DNA of 64,000 nucleotides, taken from the NCBI RefSeq assembly GCF_051401765.1, contig NW_027480450.1:4092001-4156000 (forward strand), written 5' to 3'. The position numbers and the translations under genes were made by a program. The notes below the pieces were generated by a model. It saw nothing but the letters and a program-made list of their open reading frames with translations, was not told the origin of the DNA and searched no databases. Within the stretch, counting starts at the first letter, position 1. Every line of letters begins with the position of its first letter. Source of the DNA: Calliopsis andreniformis (Eukaryota > Arthropoda > Insecta > Hymenoptera > Andrenidae). Shown piece by piece: positions 24,101 to 38,389 of the stretch.

Positions 24101-27100
24101 CAGACCACAGTCCTCAATCCTCAAACCTCAAACCTCGACACTCAGTCCTCATCCTCCATCCTTAACCCTCAATCACCAATCCTCAATCTTCAATCCTCAA
24201 TACTCAATCTTCAATCCTCGATCCTCAATCCTCAATCCTCGATCCTCAATCCTCAGTCGTCAATACTCAACCTTCAATACTGAATCCTCAATCCACAATC
24301 CTCAATCCTCAATCCTCAATCCTCAATCCTCATTCCTCAAACCTCAATCCTCAACCCTCAGTCCTCATCCTCAATTCTCAACTCTCAATACTCAATCCTC
24401 AATCCTCAATATTCAATCCTCAATAATCAATCTCCAATCCTAGATCCTCAATGCCCAATCCACAATCCTTAATCCTCAATCTTCAATCCTCAATCCCCAG
24501 TCCCCAATCTTCAATCCTCAATGCTCAATCCTCAATCCTCAATCCTCAGTCCTCAATCCTCAATCCTCAATCCTCAAACTTCAATCCTCAACCGTCAGTC
24601 CCCGTCCTCAATACTCAACCCGCAATCCTCAATCCTCAATCTTCAATCATCAATACTCAATCCTCAATACTCGATCCTCAATCCTCAATCCTCAATCCTC
24701 AAACTTCTATCCTCAATACTCAATCTGCAATCCTCAATCCTCAAACCTCAATCCCCAACCGTCAGTCCTTGTCCTCAGTCCTCAACCGTCAATCCTCAAC
24801 CCTCAATCTTCGATCATCAATACTAAATCCTCAATCCTCAGTCCTCAATATTCAACACACAACCCTCAATCATCAATCCTCAATACTCAACCATCAATCC
24901 TCAATTCTCAATACTCAATAGAATATCCTGAATTCTCATGGTTCAATACTCAATCCACAATATTCAGTAATCAAATCTCAATCCTCAAACATCAATCCTC
25001 AACACTCAATCCACAACACTCAGTCCTCTCTGCTCAATCCTCCATCCTCAATCCTCAATCCTCAAACCTCAACCCTCAATCCTCAGTCATCAGACCTCAA
25101 TCCCGAATCCTCAATCCTCAATACACAATCTGCAATCCTCAATCCTCAATCCTCAATCCTGAACCCTCATTCTTCAATCCTCAATACACAATCCTCAATC
25201 TCCAATCCTCAATACCCAATCCTCAATTCTCTATCCCCAATCCTCAATCCTCAGACCTCAAACATCAATACTCAACCCTCAGTCCTCGTCCTCAATCCAC
25301 AACCCTCAATCCTGAATCTTCAATCATCAATATTCAATCTTCAATCCTCAATCCTCAATCCTCAATCCTCAATCCTCAATCCTCAATCCTCAATCCTAAA
25401 TCATCAATCCTCAATCTTCAATACTCAATCTTCAATACTCAATCCTCAACCCTCAATTCTCAATCCTCAATCCTCAGTCCTCAGTCCCCATACCTCAATC
25501 CTCAACTCTGAGCGCTCATCCTCAATCCTCAATCCTCAATCTTCAATCCTCTTTACTCCATCTTCAATCCTCAATCCTCAGTCCTCAAACCTCAATTCTG
25601 AACCCTGAATACTGAATCTTCAATGTTCAGCCCTCAGTCCTCAACAATCAGTTGTCAATCCTCAATCCTCAATAGTATATTCTCAATTCACAGACTTTAA
25701 TACTCAATACTCAATCTGCAATCTTCAAATCTCTATCCACAAACATCAATTCTCATCACTCAGACCTCAACACTCAGTCCTCAATGTTCAACCCTCATTC
25801 CTCAATTCTCAACTTTCAATCCTCAATACTGAATCTTCAATCCTCTATCCTCAATCCTCAATTCTCAATCCTCAATCCTGAATCTTCAATCCTCAGTCCC
25901 AAATCCTCAACCTTCAGTCCTCAATCTTCAATACTCAATCCGCAACCCTCAATCCCCAATCCTCAATCCTCAATCGTCAATCCTCAATCCTGAATCTTCA
26001 AACCTCAATCCTCAATCTTCAATCCTCAATACTCAATCTTCAATCCGCAATACCCAATCCTCAATCCTTAATCCCCAATCCTGAATCCTCTATCTTCAAT
26101 CCTCAATACTCAATCTTCAATCCTCAATCCTCAACCCTCAATCATCAATTCTCAATCCTCAATCCTCAGTCCTCAGTCCACAGTCCTCAATCCTCAACCC
26201 TCAACCCTCAGACCTCACCCTCAATCCTCAATCCTCAATCCTCAATCCTCCATCATCAATCCTCAATACTCAATCTTCAATCCTCAATCCTCAGTCCTCA
26301 TACCATAATACTGAATCCTCAATCCTGAATCCGCAAACTCCAGCCCTCAGTCCTCAACAATCAGTTGTCAATCCTCAATCCTCAATAGAATATCCTCAAT
26401 TCACAGTTTTCAGTACGCAATAGTCCACCTGCAATCTTCAAATCTCTACCCACAAACATCAATTCTCATCACTCAAGCCTCAACACTCAGTCCTCAATGT
26501 CCAATCCTCAATCCTCAATTCTCAATCTTCAATCCTCAAGACTGAATCTTCAATCCTCAGTCCTCAATCCTCAATCCTCAATCCTCAACCCTCAATCTTC
26601 AATACTCAATCCTCAATCCTCAATTCTCAATCCTCAATACTCAGTCTTCAATCCTCAATTTTCAATCCTCAATCCTCAATCCTCAATCCTCAATCCTCAG
26701 TCCTCAATCCCCAACCCTCAATCTTCAACCCTCAATACTCAATCTTCAATCCTCAATCCTCAATCCTCAATCTTCAATCCTCAACTCTCAGACTTCAATC
26801 CTCAGTCCTCAATCCTCAATCCTCAATCCTCAGTCATGAACACTCAATCTTCAATACTCAATCCTCAATCCTCTATCCTCAATCCTCAATCGTCAGTCCT
26901 CAATCCTCAATACTCAATTTTCAATCCTCAATACTCAATCCTCAATCCTCAATCCTCAGTCATGAATACTCAATCTTCAATCCTCAATGCTCAATCCTCA
27001 GTCATGAATACTCAATCTTCAATCCTCAATGCTCAATCCTCAATCCTCAATCCTCAGTCCTAAATCATCAATCCAAAACCCTCAATCCTCAATCCTCAAC

Positions 27101-28149
27101 CGCGAGTCCTCGTCCTCAGTCCTCAACACTCAATCCTCAATCATCAATACTCAATCTTCAATCCTCAATCTTCAATCCTCAATACTCAATCTTCAATCCT
27201 CAATCCTCAATTCTTAATCCTTAATACTCAATCCTCAATCGTCAATCCTCAATCTTCAATCCTAAATACTCAATCTTCAATACTCAATACTCAATCCTCA
27301 ATCCTCAATCTTCTATCCTCAATACTCAATCTGCAATCTTCAATCCTCAATCCTCAATCCTCAATTCTCAATCCCCAATCGTCAATCCTCTGACCTCAAA
27401 CATCAATACTCAACCCTCACTCCTCGTCCTCAATCCACAACCCTCAATCCGCAATCCTCAATCTTCAATCCTCAATGCTCAATCCTCAATCCTCAAGCCT
27501 CAGTCATGAATACTCAATCTTCAATACTCAATCCTCAATCCTCTATCCTCAATCCTCAATCCTCAATCCTCAATCGTCAATCCTCAATCCCCAAACCTTA
27601 ATCCCCAACTCTCAATCCTCAATCTTCAGTCCTCAATGCTCAATCTTCAATCCTTAGTCCTCAATCCTCAATCCTCAATTCTCAATCCTCAATCCTCAAT
27701 TCTCAATCCTCAATCCTCAATCCTCAGACCTCAAACATCAATACGAAACCCTCAGTCATCGACCTCAATCCACAACCCTCAATCCTCAATCAACAATCTT
27801 CAATCCTGTGTACTAAGTCTTCAATCCTCAATACTCAATCCTCAATCCTCAACCCTCATTCTTCAATCCTCAATACCCAATCCTCAATCTTCAATCCTCA
27901 ATCCTCAATCCTAAATTCTCAATGCTCAATCCTCAGGCCTCAGTCCACAATCCTCAATCCTCAACCCACAGCCCTCATCCTCAATCCTCAATCCTCAACC
28001 CTCAATCCTCAAACTTCAATCCTCAATACTCAATTTCCAATCCTCAATCCTCAGTCCTCAATACTCAACCATCAATCCTCAATTCTCAATACTCAATAGA
28101 ATACCCTGAGTTCTCAGGATTCAATACTCAAACCTTAATCCTCAACCCT
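24101..28149 (+). repeat. Large HOR unit, copy 2
   Basis: Nearly identical to copy 1, at an offset of 4306 bp up to about 25375 and 4125 bp after it. The change marks a clean 181-bp loss inside a run of pure heptamers. The unit ends early: after AACCCTCAG at about 28149 it jumps to the point equivalent to 24143, omitting 118 bp of the junction seen between copies 1 and 2. Landmark order is B (24917), C (25670), C (26383), A (28094). Confidence 0.92.
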
Positions 28150-31100
28150 CAGTCCTCATCCTCCATCCTTAACCCTCAATCACCAATCCTCAATCTTCAA
28201 TCCTCAATACTCAATCTTCAATCCTCGATCCTCAATCCTCAATCCTCGATCCTCAATCCTCAGTCGTCAATACTCAACCTTCAATACTGAATCCTCAATC
28301 CACAATCCTCAATCCTCAATCCTCAATCCTCAATCCTCATTCCTCAAACCTCAATCCTCAACCCTCAGTCCTCATCCTCAATTCTCAACTCTCAATACTC
28401 AATCCTCAATCCTCAATATTCAATCCTCAATAATCAATCTCCAATCCTAGATCCTCAATGCCCAATCCACAATCCTTAATCCTCAATCTTCAATCCTCAA
28501 TCCCCAGTCCCCAATCTTCAATCCTCAATGCTCAATCCTCAATCCTCAATCCTCAGTCCTCAATCCTCAATCCTCAATCCTCAAACTTCAATCCTCAACC
28601 GTCAGTCCCCGTCCTCAATACTCAACCCGCAATCCTCAATCCTCAATCTTCAATCATCAATACTCAATCCTCAATACTCGATCCTCAATCCTCAATCCTC
28701 AATCCTCAAACTTCTATCCTCAATACTCAATCTGCAATCCTCAATCCTCAAACCTCAATCCCCAACCGTCAGTCCTTGTCCTCAGTCCTCAACCGTCAAT
28801 CCTCAACCCTCAATCTTCGATCATCAATACTAAATCCTCAATCCTCAGTCCTCAATATTCAACACACAACCCTCAATCATCAATCCTCAATACTCAACCA
28901 TCAATCCTCAATTCTCAATACTCAATAGAATATCCTGAATTCTCATGGTTCAATACTCAATCCACAATATTCAGTAATCAAATCTCAATCCTCAAACATC
29001 AATCCTCAACACTCAATCCACAACACTCAGTCCTCTCTGCTCAATCCTCCATCCTCAATCCTCAATCCTCAAACCTCAACCCTCAATCCTCAGTCATCAG
29101 ACCTCAATCCCGAATCCTCAATCCTCAATACACAATCTGCAATCCTCAATCCTCAATCCTCAATCCTGAACCCTCATTCTTCAATCCTCAATACACAATC
29201 CTCAATCTCCAATCCTCAATACCCAATCCTCAATTCTCTATCCCCAATCCTCAATCCTCAGACCTCAAACATCAATACTCAACCCTCAGTCCTCGTCCTC
29301 AATCCACAACCCTCAATCCTGAATCTTCAATCATCAATATTCAATCTTCAATCCTCAATCCTCAATCCTCAATCCTCAATCCTCAATCCTCAATCCTCGA
29401 TCCTAAATCATCAATCCTCAATCTTCAATACTCAATCTTCAATACTCAATCCTCAACCCTCAATTCTCAATCCTCAATCCTCAGTCCTCAGTCCCCATAC
29501 CTCAATCCTCAACTCTGAGCGCTCATCCTCAATCCTCAATCCTCAATCTTCAATCCTCTTTACTCCATCTTCAATCCTCAATCCTCAGTCCTCAAACCTC
29601 AATTCTGAACCCTCAATACTGAATCTTCAATGTTCAGCCCTCAGTCCTCAACAATCAGTTGTCAATCCTCAATCCTCAATAGTATATTCTCAATTCACAG
29701 ACTTTAATACTCAATACTCAATCTGCAATCTTCAAATCTCTATCCACAAACATCAATTCTCATCACTCAGACCTCAACACTCAGTCCTCAATGTTCAACC
29801 CTCATTCCTCAATTCTCAACTTTCAATCCTCAATACTGAATCTTCAATCCTCTATCCTCAATCCTCAATTCTCAATCCTCAATCCTGAATCTTCAATCCT
29901 CAGTCCCAAATCCTCAATCTTCAGTCCTCAATCTTCAATACTCAATCCGCAACACTCAATCCCCAATCCTCAATCCTCAATCGTCAATCCTCAATCCTGA
30001 ATCTTCAAACCTCAATCCTCAATCTTCAATCCTCAATACTCAATCTTCAATCCGCAATCCCCAATCCTCAATCCTTAATCCCCAATCCTGAATCCTCTAT
30101 CTTCAATCCTCAATACTCAATCTTCAATCCTCAATCCTCAACCCTCAATCATCAATTCTCAATCCTCAATCCTCAGTCCTCAGTCCACAGTCCTCAATCC
30201 TCAACCCTCAACCCTCAGACCTCACCCTCAATCCTCAATCCTCAATCCTCAATCCTCCATCATCAATCCTCAATACTCAATCTTCAATCCTCGATCCTCA
30301 GTCCTCATACCATAATACTGAATCCTCAATCCTGAATCCGCAAACTCCAGCCCTCAGTCCTCAACAATCAGTTGTCAATCCTCAATCCTCAATAGAATAT
30401 CCTCAATTCACAGTTTTCAATACGCAATAGTCCACCTGCAATCTTCAAATCTCTACCCACAAACATCAATTCTCATCACTCAAGCCTCAACACTCAGTCC
30501 TCAATGTCCAATCCTCAATCCTCAATTCTCAATCTTCAATCCTCAAGACTGAATCTTCAATCCTCAGTCCTCAATCCTCAATCCTCAATCCTCAACCCTC
30601 AATCTTCAATACTCAATCCTCAATCCTCAATTCTCAATCCTCAATACTCAATCTTCAATCCTCAATTTTCAACCCTCAATCCTCAATCCTCAATCCTCAA
30701 TCCTCAGTCCTCAAACCCAACCCTCAATCTTCAACCCACAATACTCAATCTTCAATCCTCAATCCTCAATCCTCAATCTTCAATCCTCAACTCTCAGACT
30801 TCAATCGTCAGTCCTCAATCCTCAATCCTCAATCCTCAGTCATGAACACTCAATCTTCAATACTCAATCCTCAATCCTCTATCTTCAATCCTCAATCGTC
30901 AGTCCTCAATCCTCAATACTCAATTTTCAATCCTCAATACTCAATCCTCAATCCTCAATCCTCAGTCATGAATACTCAATCTTCAATCCTCAATGCTCAA
31001 TCCTCAGTCATGGATACTCAATCTTCAATCCTCAATGCTCAATCCTCAATCCTCAATCCTCAGTCCTAAATCATCAATCCAAAACCCTCAATCCTCAATC

Positions 31101-32219
31101 CTCAACCGCGAGTCCTCGTCCTCAGTCCTCAACACTCAATCCTCAATCATCAATACTCAATCTTCAATCCTCAATCTTCAATCCTCAATACTCAATCTTC
31201 AATCCTCAATCCTCAATTCTTAATCCTTAATACTCAATCCTCAATCGTCAATCCTCAATCTTCAATCCTAAATACTCAATCTTCAATACTCAATACTCAA
31301 TCCTCAATCCTCAATCTTCTATCCTCAATACTCAATCTGCAATCCTCAATCCTCAATCCTCAATCCTCAGTCCTCATTCTTCAATCCTCAATACCCAATC
31401 CTCAATCTTCAATCCTCAATCCTGAATCCTCAATTCTCAATCCCCAATCGTCAATCCTCAGACCTCAAACATCAATACTCAACCCTCACTCCTCGTCCTC
31501 AATCCACAACCCTCAATCCGCAATCCTCAATCTTCAATCCTCAATGCTCAATCCCCAATCCTCAAGCCTCAGTCATGAATACTCAATCTTCAATACTCAA
31601 TCCTCAATCCTCTATCCTCAATCCTCAATCCTCAATCCTCAATCGTCAATCCTCAATCCCCAAACCTTAATCCCCAACTCTCAATCCTCAATCTTCAGTC
31701 CTCAATGCTCAATCTTCAATCCTCAGTCCTCAATCCTCAATCCTCAATTCTCAATCCTCAATCCTCAATTCTCAATCCTCAATCCTCAATCCTCAGACCT
31801 CAAACATCAATACCCAACCCTCAGTCATCGACCTCAATCCACAACCCTCAATCCTCAATCCACAATCTTCAATCCTGTGTACTAAGTCTTCAATCCTCAA
31901 TACTCAATCCTCAATCCTCAACCCTCATTCTTCAATCCTCAATACCCAATCCTCAATCTTCAATCCTCAATCCTCAATCCTAAATTCTCAATGCTCAATC
32001 CTCAGGCCTCAGTCCACAATCCTCAATCCTCAACCCACAGCCCTCATCCTCAATCCTCAATCCTCAACCCTCAATCCTCAAACTTCAATCCTCAATACTC
32101 AATTTCCAATCCTCAATCCTCAGTCCTCAATACTCAACCATCAATCCTCAATTCTTAATACACAATAGAATACCCTGAGTTCTCAGGATTCAATACTCAA
32201 ACCTTAATCCTCAACCCTC
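28150..32219 (+). repeat. Large HOR unit, copy 3
   Basis: Follows copy 2 at offset 4007, rising to 4069 after a 62-bp gain near 31350-31410 that brings in CAGTCCTCATTCTTC and CAATACCCAATCC. It has more point changes than copies 1 and 2 share with each other (for example CATGGATACTC near 31010, AAACCCAACC near 30713). It is therefore the more distant member of the trio. The landmarks are B 28922, C 29677, C 30390, A 32165. Confidence 0.9.
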
Positions 32220-33575
32220 AGCCCTCATCCTTCATCCTCAATCCTCAATCCTTAATCCTCAATCCTCAATCCTCAATACTCAGTCATCAATACTCAATCT
32301 TCAATACTGAATCCTCAATCCTCAACCCTCAATCCTCAACCCTCGATCCTCATTCCTCAAACCTCAATCCTCAATATTCAACACACAACCCTCAACCATC
32401 AATCCACAATACTCAACCATCAATCCTCAATTCTCAATACTCAATAGAATATCCTGAATTCTCATGGTTCAATACTCGATCCACAATATTCAATAATCAA
32501 ATCTCAATCCTCAAACATCAATTCTCAACACTCAATCCTCAACACTCAGGCCTCTCTCTTCGATCCTCCATTCTCAATCCTCAATCCTCAATCTTCAATC
32601 CTCAATACTCAATCCTCAATCCTCAATCCTCAGTCCTCAATTGTCAATCTTCAATCCTCAATTCTCAATCCTCAATCCTCAATATTCAATCCCCAATCCT
32701 CAATCTTCAATCCTCAATATTCAATCTTCAATCCTCAATCCTCAATCCTCAATCCTCAATCCTCAATCCTCAGTCATCAATCCTCAATCTTCAATACTCA
32801 ATCCTCAACCCTCAATTCTCAATCCTCAATCCTCAGTCCTCAGTCCCCATACCTCAATCCTCAACTCTGAGCCCTCATCCTCAATCCTCAATCCTCAATC
32901 TTCAATCCTCAATACTCAATCTTCAATCCGCAATCCCCAATCCTCAATCCTTAATCCCCAATCCTGAATCCTCTATCTTCAATCCTCAATACTCAATCTT
33001 CAATCCTCAATCCTCAACCCTCAATCCTCAATTCTCAATCCTCAATCCTCAATCCTCAGTCCACAGTCCTCAATCCTCAATCCTCAACCCTCAGACCTCA
33101 CCCTCAATCCTCAATCCTCAATCCTCAATCCTCCATCATCAATCCTCAATACTCAATCTTCAACCCTCGATCCTCAGTCCTCATACCATAATACTGAATC
33201 CTCAATCCTGAATCCGCAAACTCCAGCCCTCAGTCCTCAACAATCAGTTGTCAATCCTCAATCCTCAATAGAATATCCTCAATTCACAGTTTTCAATACG
33301 CAATAGTCCACCTGCAATCTTCAAATCTCTACCCACAAACATCAATTCTCATCACTCAACCCTCAACACTCAGTCCTCAATGTCCAATCCTCAATCCTCA
33401 ATCCTCAATCTTCAATCCTCAAGACTGAATCTTCAATCCTCAGTCCTCAATCCTCAATCCTCAATCCTCAACCCTCAATCTTCAATACTCAATCCTCAAT
33501 CCTCAATTCTCAATCCTCAATACTCAATCTTCAATCCTCAATTTTCAATCCTCAATCCTCAATCCTCAATCCTCA
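30600..33575 (+). repeat. ~3 kb segment, copy 1 (partner at 41030-43973)
   Basis: Overlaps the end of HOR copy 3 and continues beyond it. The same variant order recurs at 41030-43973 at offsets of 10,392, then 10,350, then about 10,398 bp. The steps correspond to a 42-bp loss and a 48-bp gain in the second copy. It includes class A 32165, class B 32443 and class C 33266 within 1.1 kb, so all three landmark classes are present. The part 33180-33760 also resembles 30304-30880. Confidence 0.87.
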
Positions 33576-34713
33576 ATCCTCAGTCCTCAATCCCCAACCC
33601 TCAATCTTCAACCCACAATACTCAATCTTCAATCCTCAATCCTCAATCCTCAATCTTCAATCCTCAACTCTCAGACTTCAATCGTCAGTCCTCAATCCTC
33701 AATCCTCAATCCTCAGTCATGAACACTCAATCTTCAATACTCAATCCTCAATCCTCTATCCTCAATCCTCTACCTTCAATCCTCAATACTCAATCTTCAA
33801 TCCTCAATCCTTAATCCTCAATCCTCAATACTCAATACTCAGTCATCATTACTCAATCTTCAATACTGAATCCTCAACCCTCATTCCTCAATCCTCAATC
33901 TTCAATCTTCAATCCTCAATGCTCAATCCTCAATCCTCAAGCCTCAATCCTCAACGTTCAATCCTGAACACTAAGCCTTCAATCCTCAATCCTCAATCCT
34001 CAATCCTCAACCCTCATTCTTCAATCCTCAATACCCAATCCTCAATCTTCAATCCTCAATCCTCAATCCTCAATTCTCAATACTCAATCCTCAGTCCTCA
34101 GTCCTCAATCCTCTATCCTCAACCCACAGCCCTCATCCCCAATCCTCAATCCTCAACCCTCAATCCTCAAACTTCAATCCTCAATACTCAATTTCCAATC
34201 CTCAATCCTCAGTCCTCAATACTCAACCATCAATCCTCAATTCTCAATACTCAATAGAATACCCTGAGTTCTCAGGATTCAATACTCAAACCTTAATCCT
34301 CAACCCTCAGCCCTTATCCTCCATCCTCAATCCTCAATCCTTAATCCTCAATCCTCAATCCTCAATACTCAGTCATCAATACTCAATCTTCAATACTGAA
34401 TCCTCAATTCTCGATCCCCAATCGTCAATCCTCAGACCTCAAACATCAATACTCAACCCTCACTCCTCGTCCTCAATCCACAACCCTCAATCCGCAATCC
34501 TCAATCTTCAATCCTCAATGCTCAATCCTCAATGCTCAAGCCTCAGTCATGAATACTCAATCTTCAATACTCAATCCTCAATCCTCTATCCTCAATCCTC
34601 AATCCTCAATCCTCAATCGGCAATCCTCAATCCCCAAACCTTAAACCCCAACTCTCAATCCTCAATCTTCAGTCCTCAATGCTCAATCTTCAATCCTCAG
34701 TCCTCAATCCTCA
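33576..34713 (+). repeat. Mosaic segment with a fragment of the 16.4 kb module
   Basis: Bases from about 33960 to 34400 match 16385-16825 (offset about 17,575), including CTAAGCCTTC and a class A landmark near 34252. The rest joins pieces of the TCAGTCATGAATACTC module (34540). No unique sequence is present. Confidence 0.72.
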
Positions 34714-35029
34714 ATCCTCAATCCTCAATCCTCAATCCTCAATCCTCAATCCTCAATTCTCAACCTTCAATCCTCAATACTCAATCTTCAATCCTCAATC
34801 CTCAATTCTCAATCCTCAATCCACAATCCTCAATCGCCAATCTTCAATCCTGAATACTAAATCTTCAATCCCCAATCCTCAATCCTCAATCCTCAACACT
34901 CATTCTTCAATCCTCAATACCCAATCTTCAATCTTCAATCCTCAATCCTCAATCCTCAATTCTCAATCCTCAATCCTCAGTCCTCAGTCCTCAATCCTCA
35001 ATCCTCAACCCTCAGCCCTCATCCTCAAT

Positions 35030-37128
35030 CCTCAATCCTCAATCCTCAATCCTCAATCTTCAATCCTCAATACTCAATTTCCAATCCTCAATCCTCTGTC
35101 CTCAATACTCAACCATCAATCCTCAACTCTCAATACTCAACAGAATATCCTGAGTTCTCAGGATTCAATACTCAAACCTTAATCCTCAACCCTCAGCCCT
35201 CATCCTCCATCCTCAATCCTCAATCCTCAATCCTCTACCTTCAATCCTCAATACTCAATCTTCAATTCTCAATCCTTAATCCTCAATACTCAATCCTCAA
35301 TACTCAGTCATCAATAATCAATCTTCAATACTGAATCCTCAATCCTCATTCCTCAATCCTCAATCCTCAATCTTCAATCCTCAATGCTGAATCCTCAATC
35401 CTTAAGCCTCAGTCATGAATACTCAATCTTCAATACTCAATCCTCAATCCTCTATCCTCAATCCTCAATCCTCAATCCTCAATCGTCAATCTTCAATCCC
35501 CAATCCTCAATCTTCAATCCGCAATCCTCAATCCTCAATCCTCTATCCTCAACCTTCAATCCTCAATACTCATTCTTCACTCCTCAATTCCCAATCCTCA
35601 ATCCTTTATCCCCAATACTCAATCCTCAATCTTCAATCCTCAATACTCAATCTTCAATCCTCAGTCCTCAATCCTCAATCCTCAATTCTCAATCCTCAAT
35701 CCTCAATCCTCAGACCTCAAACATCAATACCCAACCCTCAGTCATCGTCCTCAATCCACAACCCTCAATCCTCAATCCTCAATCTTCAATCCTGAATACT
35801 AAATATTCAATCCTCAATCCTGAATCCTCAATCCTCAACCCTCATTCTTCAATCCTCAATACCCAATCCTCAATCCTCTACCTTCAATCCTCAATACTCA
35901 ATCTTCAATCCTCAATCCTTAATCCTCAATCCTCAATTCTCAATACTCAATCCTCAGTCCTCAGTCCTCAATCCTCTATCCTCAACCCACAGCCCTCATC
36001 CTCAATCCTCAATTCTCAACCCTCAATCCTCAAACTTCAATCCTCAATACTCAATTTCCAATCCTCAATCCTCAATCCTCAATACTCAACCATCAATCCT
36101 CAATTCTCAATACTCAATAGAATACCCTGAGTTCTCAGGATTCAATACTCAAACCTTAATCCTCAACCCTCAGCCCTCATCCTCCATCCTAAATCCTCAA
36201 TCCTCATTCCTCAAACCTCAGCCCTCAACCCTCAGTCCTCATCCTCAATTCTCAATTCTCAATCCACAATCCTCAATACTCAATCTTCAATCCTCAATAA
36301 TCAATCTCCAATCCTAGATCCTCAATCCCCAATCCTCAATCCTTAATCCTCAATCTTCAATCCTCAATCCCCAGTCCTCAATCTTCAATCCTCAATGCTC
36401 AATCTTCAATCCTCAACTCTCTGTCCACAATCCTCAATCCTCAATCCTCAAACCTCAATCCTCAACCGTCAGTCCCCGTCCTCAATCATCAACCCTCAAT
36501 CCTCAATCCTCAATCCTCAATCATCAATCCTCAATACTCAATCTTCAATCATCAATCCTCAATCCTCAATCCTCAATCCTCAATCCTAAATCATCAATCC
36601 TCAATCTTCAATACTCAATCTTCAACCCTCAATCCTCAATCCTCAATCCTCAGTCCTCAACCTCAGTCCTCATACTCAATTCTCAATTCTCAATCCACAA
36701 TCCTCAATACTCAATCTTCAATCCTCAATAATCAATCTCCAATCCTAGATCCTCAATCCCCTATCCTCAATCCTTAATCCTCAATCTTCAATCCTCAATC
36801 CCCAGTCCTCAACCTTCAATCCTCAATGCTCAAACTTCAATCCTCAACTCTCAGTCCTCAATCCTCAATCCTCAATCCTCAAACCTCAATCATCAACCGT
36901 CAGTACTCGTCCTCAATCCTCAACCCACAATACTCAACCCTCAATCCTCAATCATCAAGACTCAATACTCAATCTTCAATCATTAATCCTCAATCCTCAA
37001 TCCTCAATCCTCAATCCTAAATCATCAATCCTCAATCTTCAATACTCAATCCTCAATCTTCAATCCTCGATGCTCAATCCTCAATCCTCAAGCCTCAGTC
37101 ATGAATTCTCAATCTTCAATACTCAATC
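35030..37128 (+). repeat. 2.1 kb segment, copy 1 of the 3360-bp pair
   Basis: Matches 38390-40488 at offset 3360, changing to 3359 after a single-base loss in the second copy (GTCCCGTCC near 39832 against GTCCCCGTCC near 36474). Two 248-codon open frames in the pair differ at only a handful of residues. It contains class A landmarks near 35138 and 36115 and CTAGATCC elements near 36313 and 36746. Its first ~1.2 kb is also the module shared with 18150-19642. Confidence 0.9.
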
Positions 37129-38389
37129 CTCAGTCCTCAGTCCTCAATCCTCTATCCTCAACCCACAGCCCTCATCCCCAATCCTCAATCCTCAACCCTC
37201 AATCCTCAAACTTCAATCCTCAATACTCAATTTCCAATCCTCAATCCTCAGTCCTCAATACTCAACCATCAATCCTCAATTCTCAATACTCAATAGAATA
37301 CCCTGAGTTCTCAGGATTCAATACTCAAACCTTAATCCTCAACCCTCAGCCCTTATCCTCCATCCTCAATCCTCAATCCTTAATCCTCAATCCTCAATCC
37401 TCAATACTCAGTCATCAATACTCAATCTTCAATACTGAATCCTCAATCCTCAATCCTCAATCCTCAATCCTCGATCCTCATTCCGCAAACCTCAATCCTC
37501 AACCCTCAGTCCTCATCCTCAATTCTCAATTCTCAATCCACAATCCTCAATACTCAATCTTCAATCCTCAATAATCAATCTCCAATCCTAGATCCTCAAT
37601 CCCCAATCCTCAATCCTTAATCCTCAATCTTCAATCCTCAATCCCCAGCCCTCAATCTTCAATCCTCAATGCTCAATCTTCAATCCTCAATTCTCAGTCA
37701 TCAATCCTCAAACCTCAATCCTCAAACCTCAATCCCCAACCGTCAGTCCTCGTCCTCAATCCTCAACCCTCAATCCTCAACCCTCAATCTTCAATCATCA
37801 ATACTCAATCCTCAATCCTCAGTCCTCAATATTCAACACACAAACCTCAATCATCAATCCTCAATACTCAACCATCAATCCTCAATTCTCAATACTCAAT
37901 AGAATATCCTGAATTCTCATGGTTCAATACTCAATCCACAATATTCAATAATCAAATCTCAATCCTCAAACATCAATTCTCAACACTCAATGCACAACAC
38001 TCAGTCCTCTCTCCTGAATCCTCCATCCTCAATCCTCAATCCTCAAACCTCAACCCTCAATCCTCAGTCCTCAAACCTCAATCCCGAATCCTCAATCCTC
38101 AATACTCAATATGCAATCCTCAATCCTCAATCCTCAATCCTCAGTCCTCATTCTTCAATCCTCAATACCCAATCCTCAATCTTCAATCCTCAATCCTGAA
38201 TCCTCAATTCTCAATCCCCAATCGTCAATCCTCAGACCTCAAACATCAATACTCAACCCTCACTCCTCGTCCTCAATCCACAACCCTCAATCCGCAATCC
38301 ACAATCTTCAATCCTCAATGCTCAATCCTCAATCCTCAAGCCTCAGTCATGAATACTCAATCTTCAATACTCAATCCTCAATCCTCTAT
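37129..38389 (+). repeat. Copy of the 16.5-17.5 kb segment placed between the 3360-bp pair
   Basis: This stretch corresponds to 16510-17505 at an offset of 20,615 bp, with class A near 37292 and class B near 37898. It ends in a piece with ACCCTCACTCCTCG, also seen near 31485 and 41835. It is a long-range copy, with no gene or unique insertion. Confidence 0.85.
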
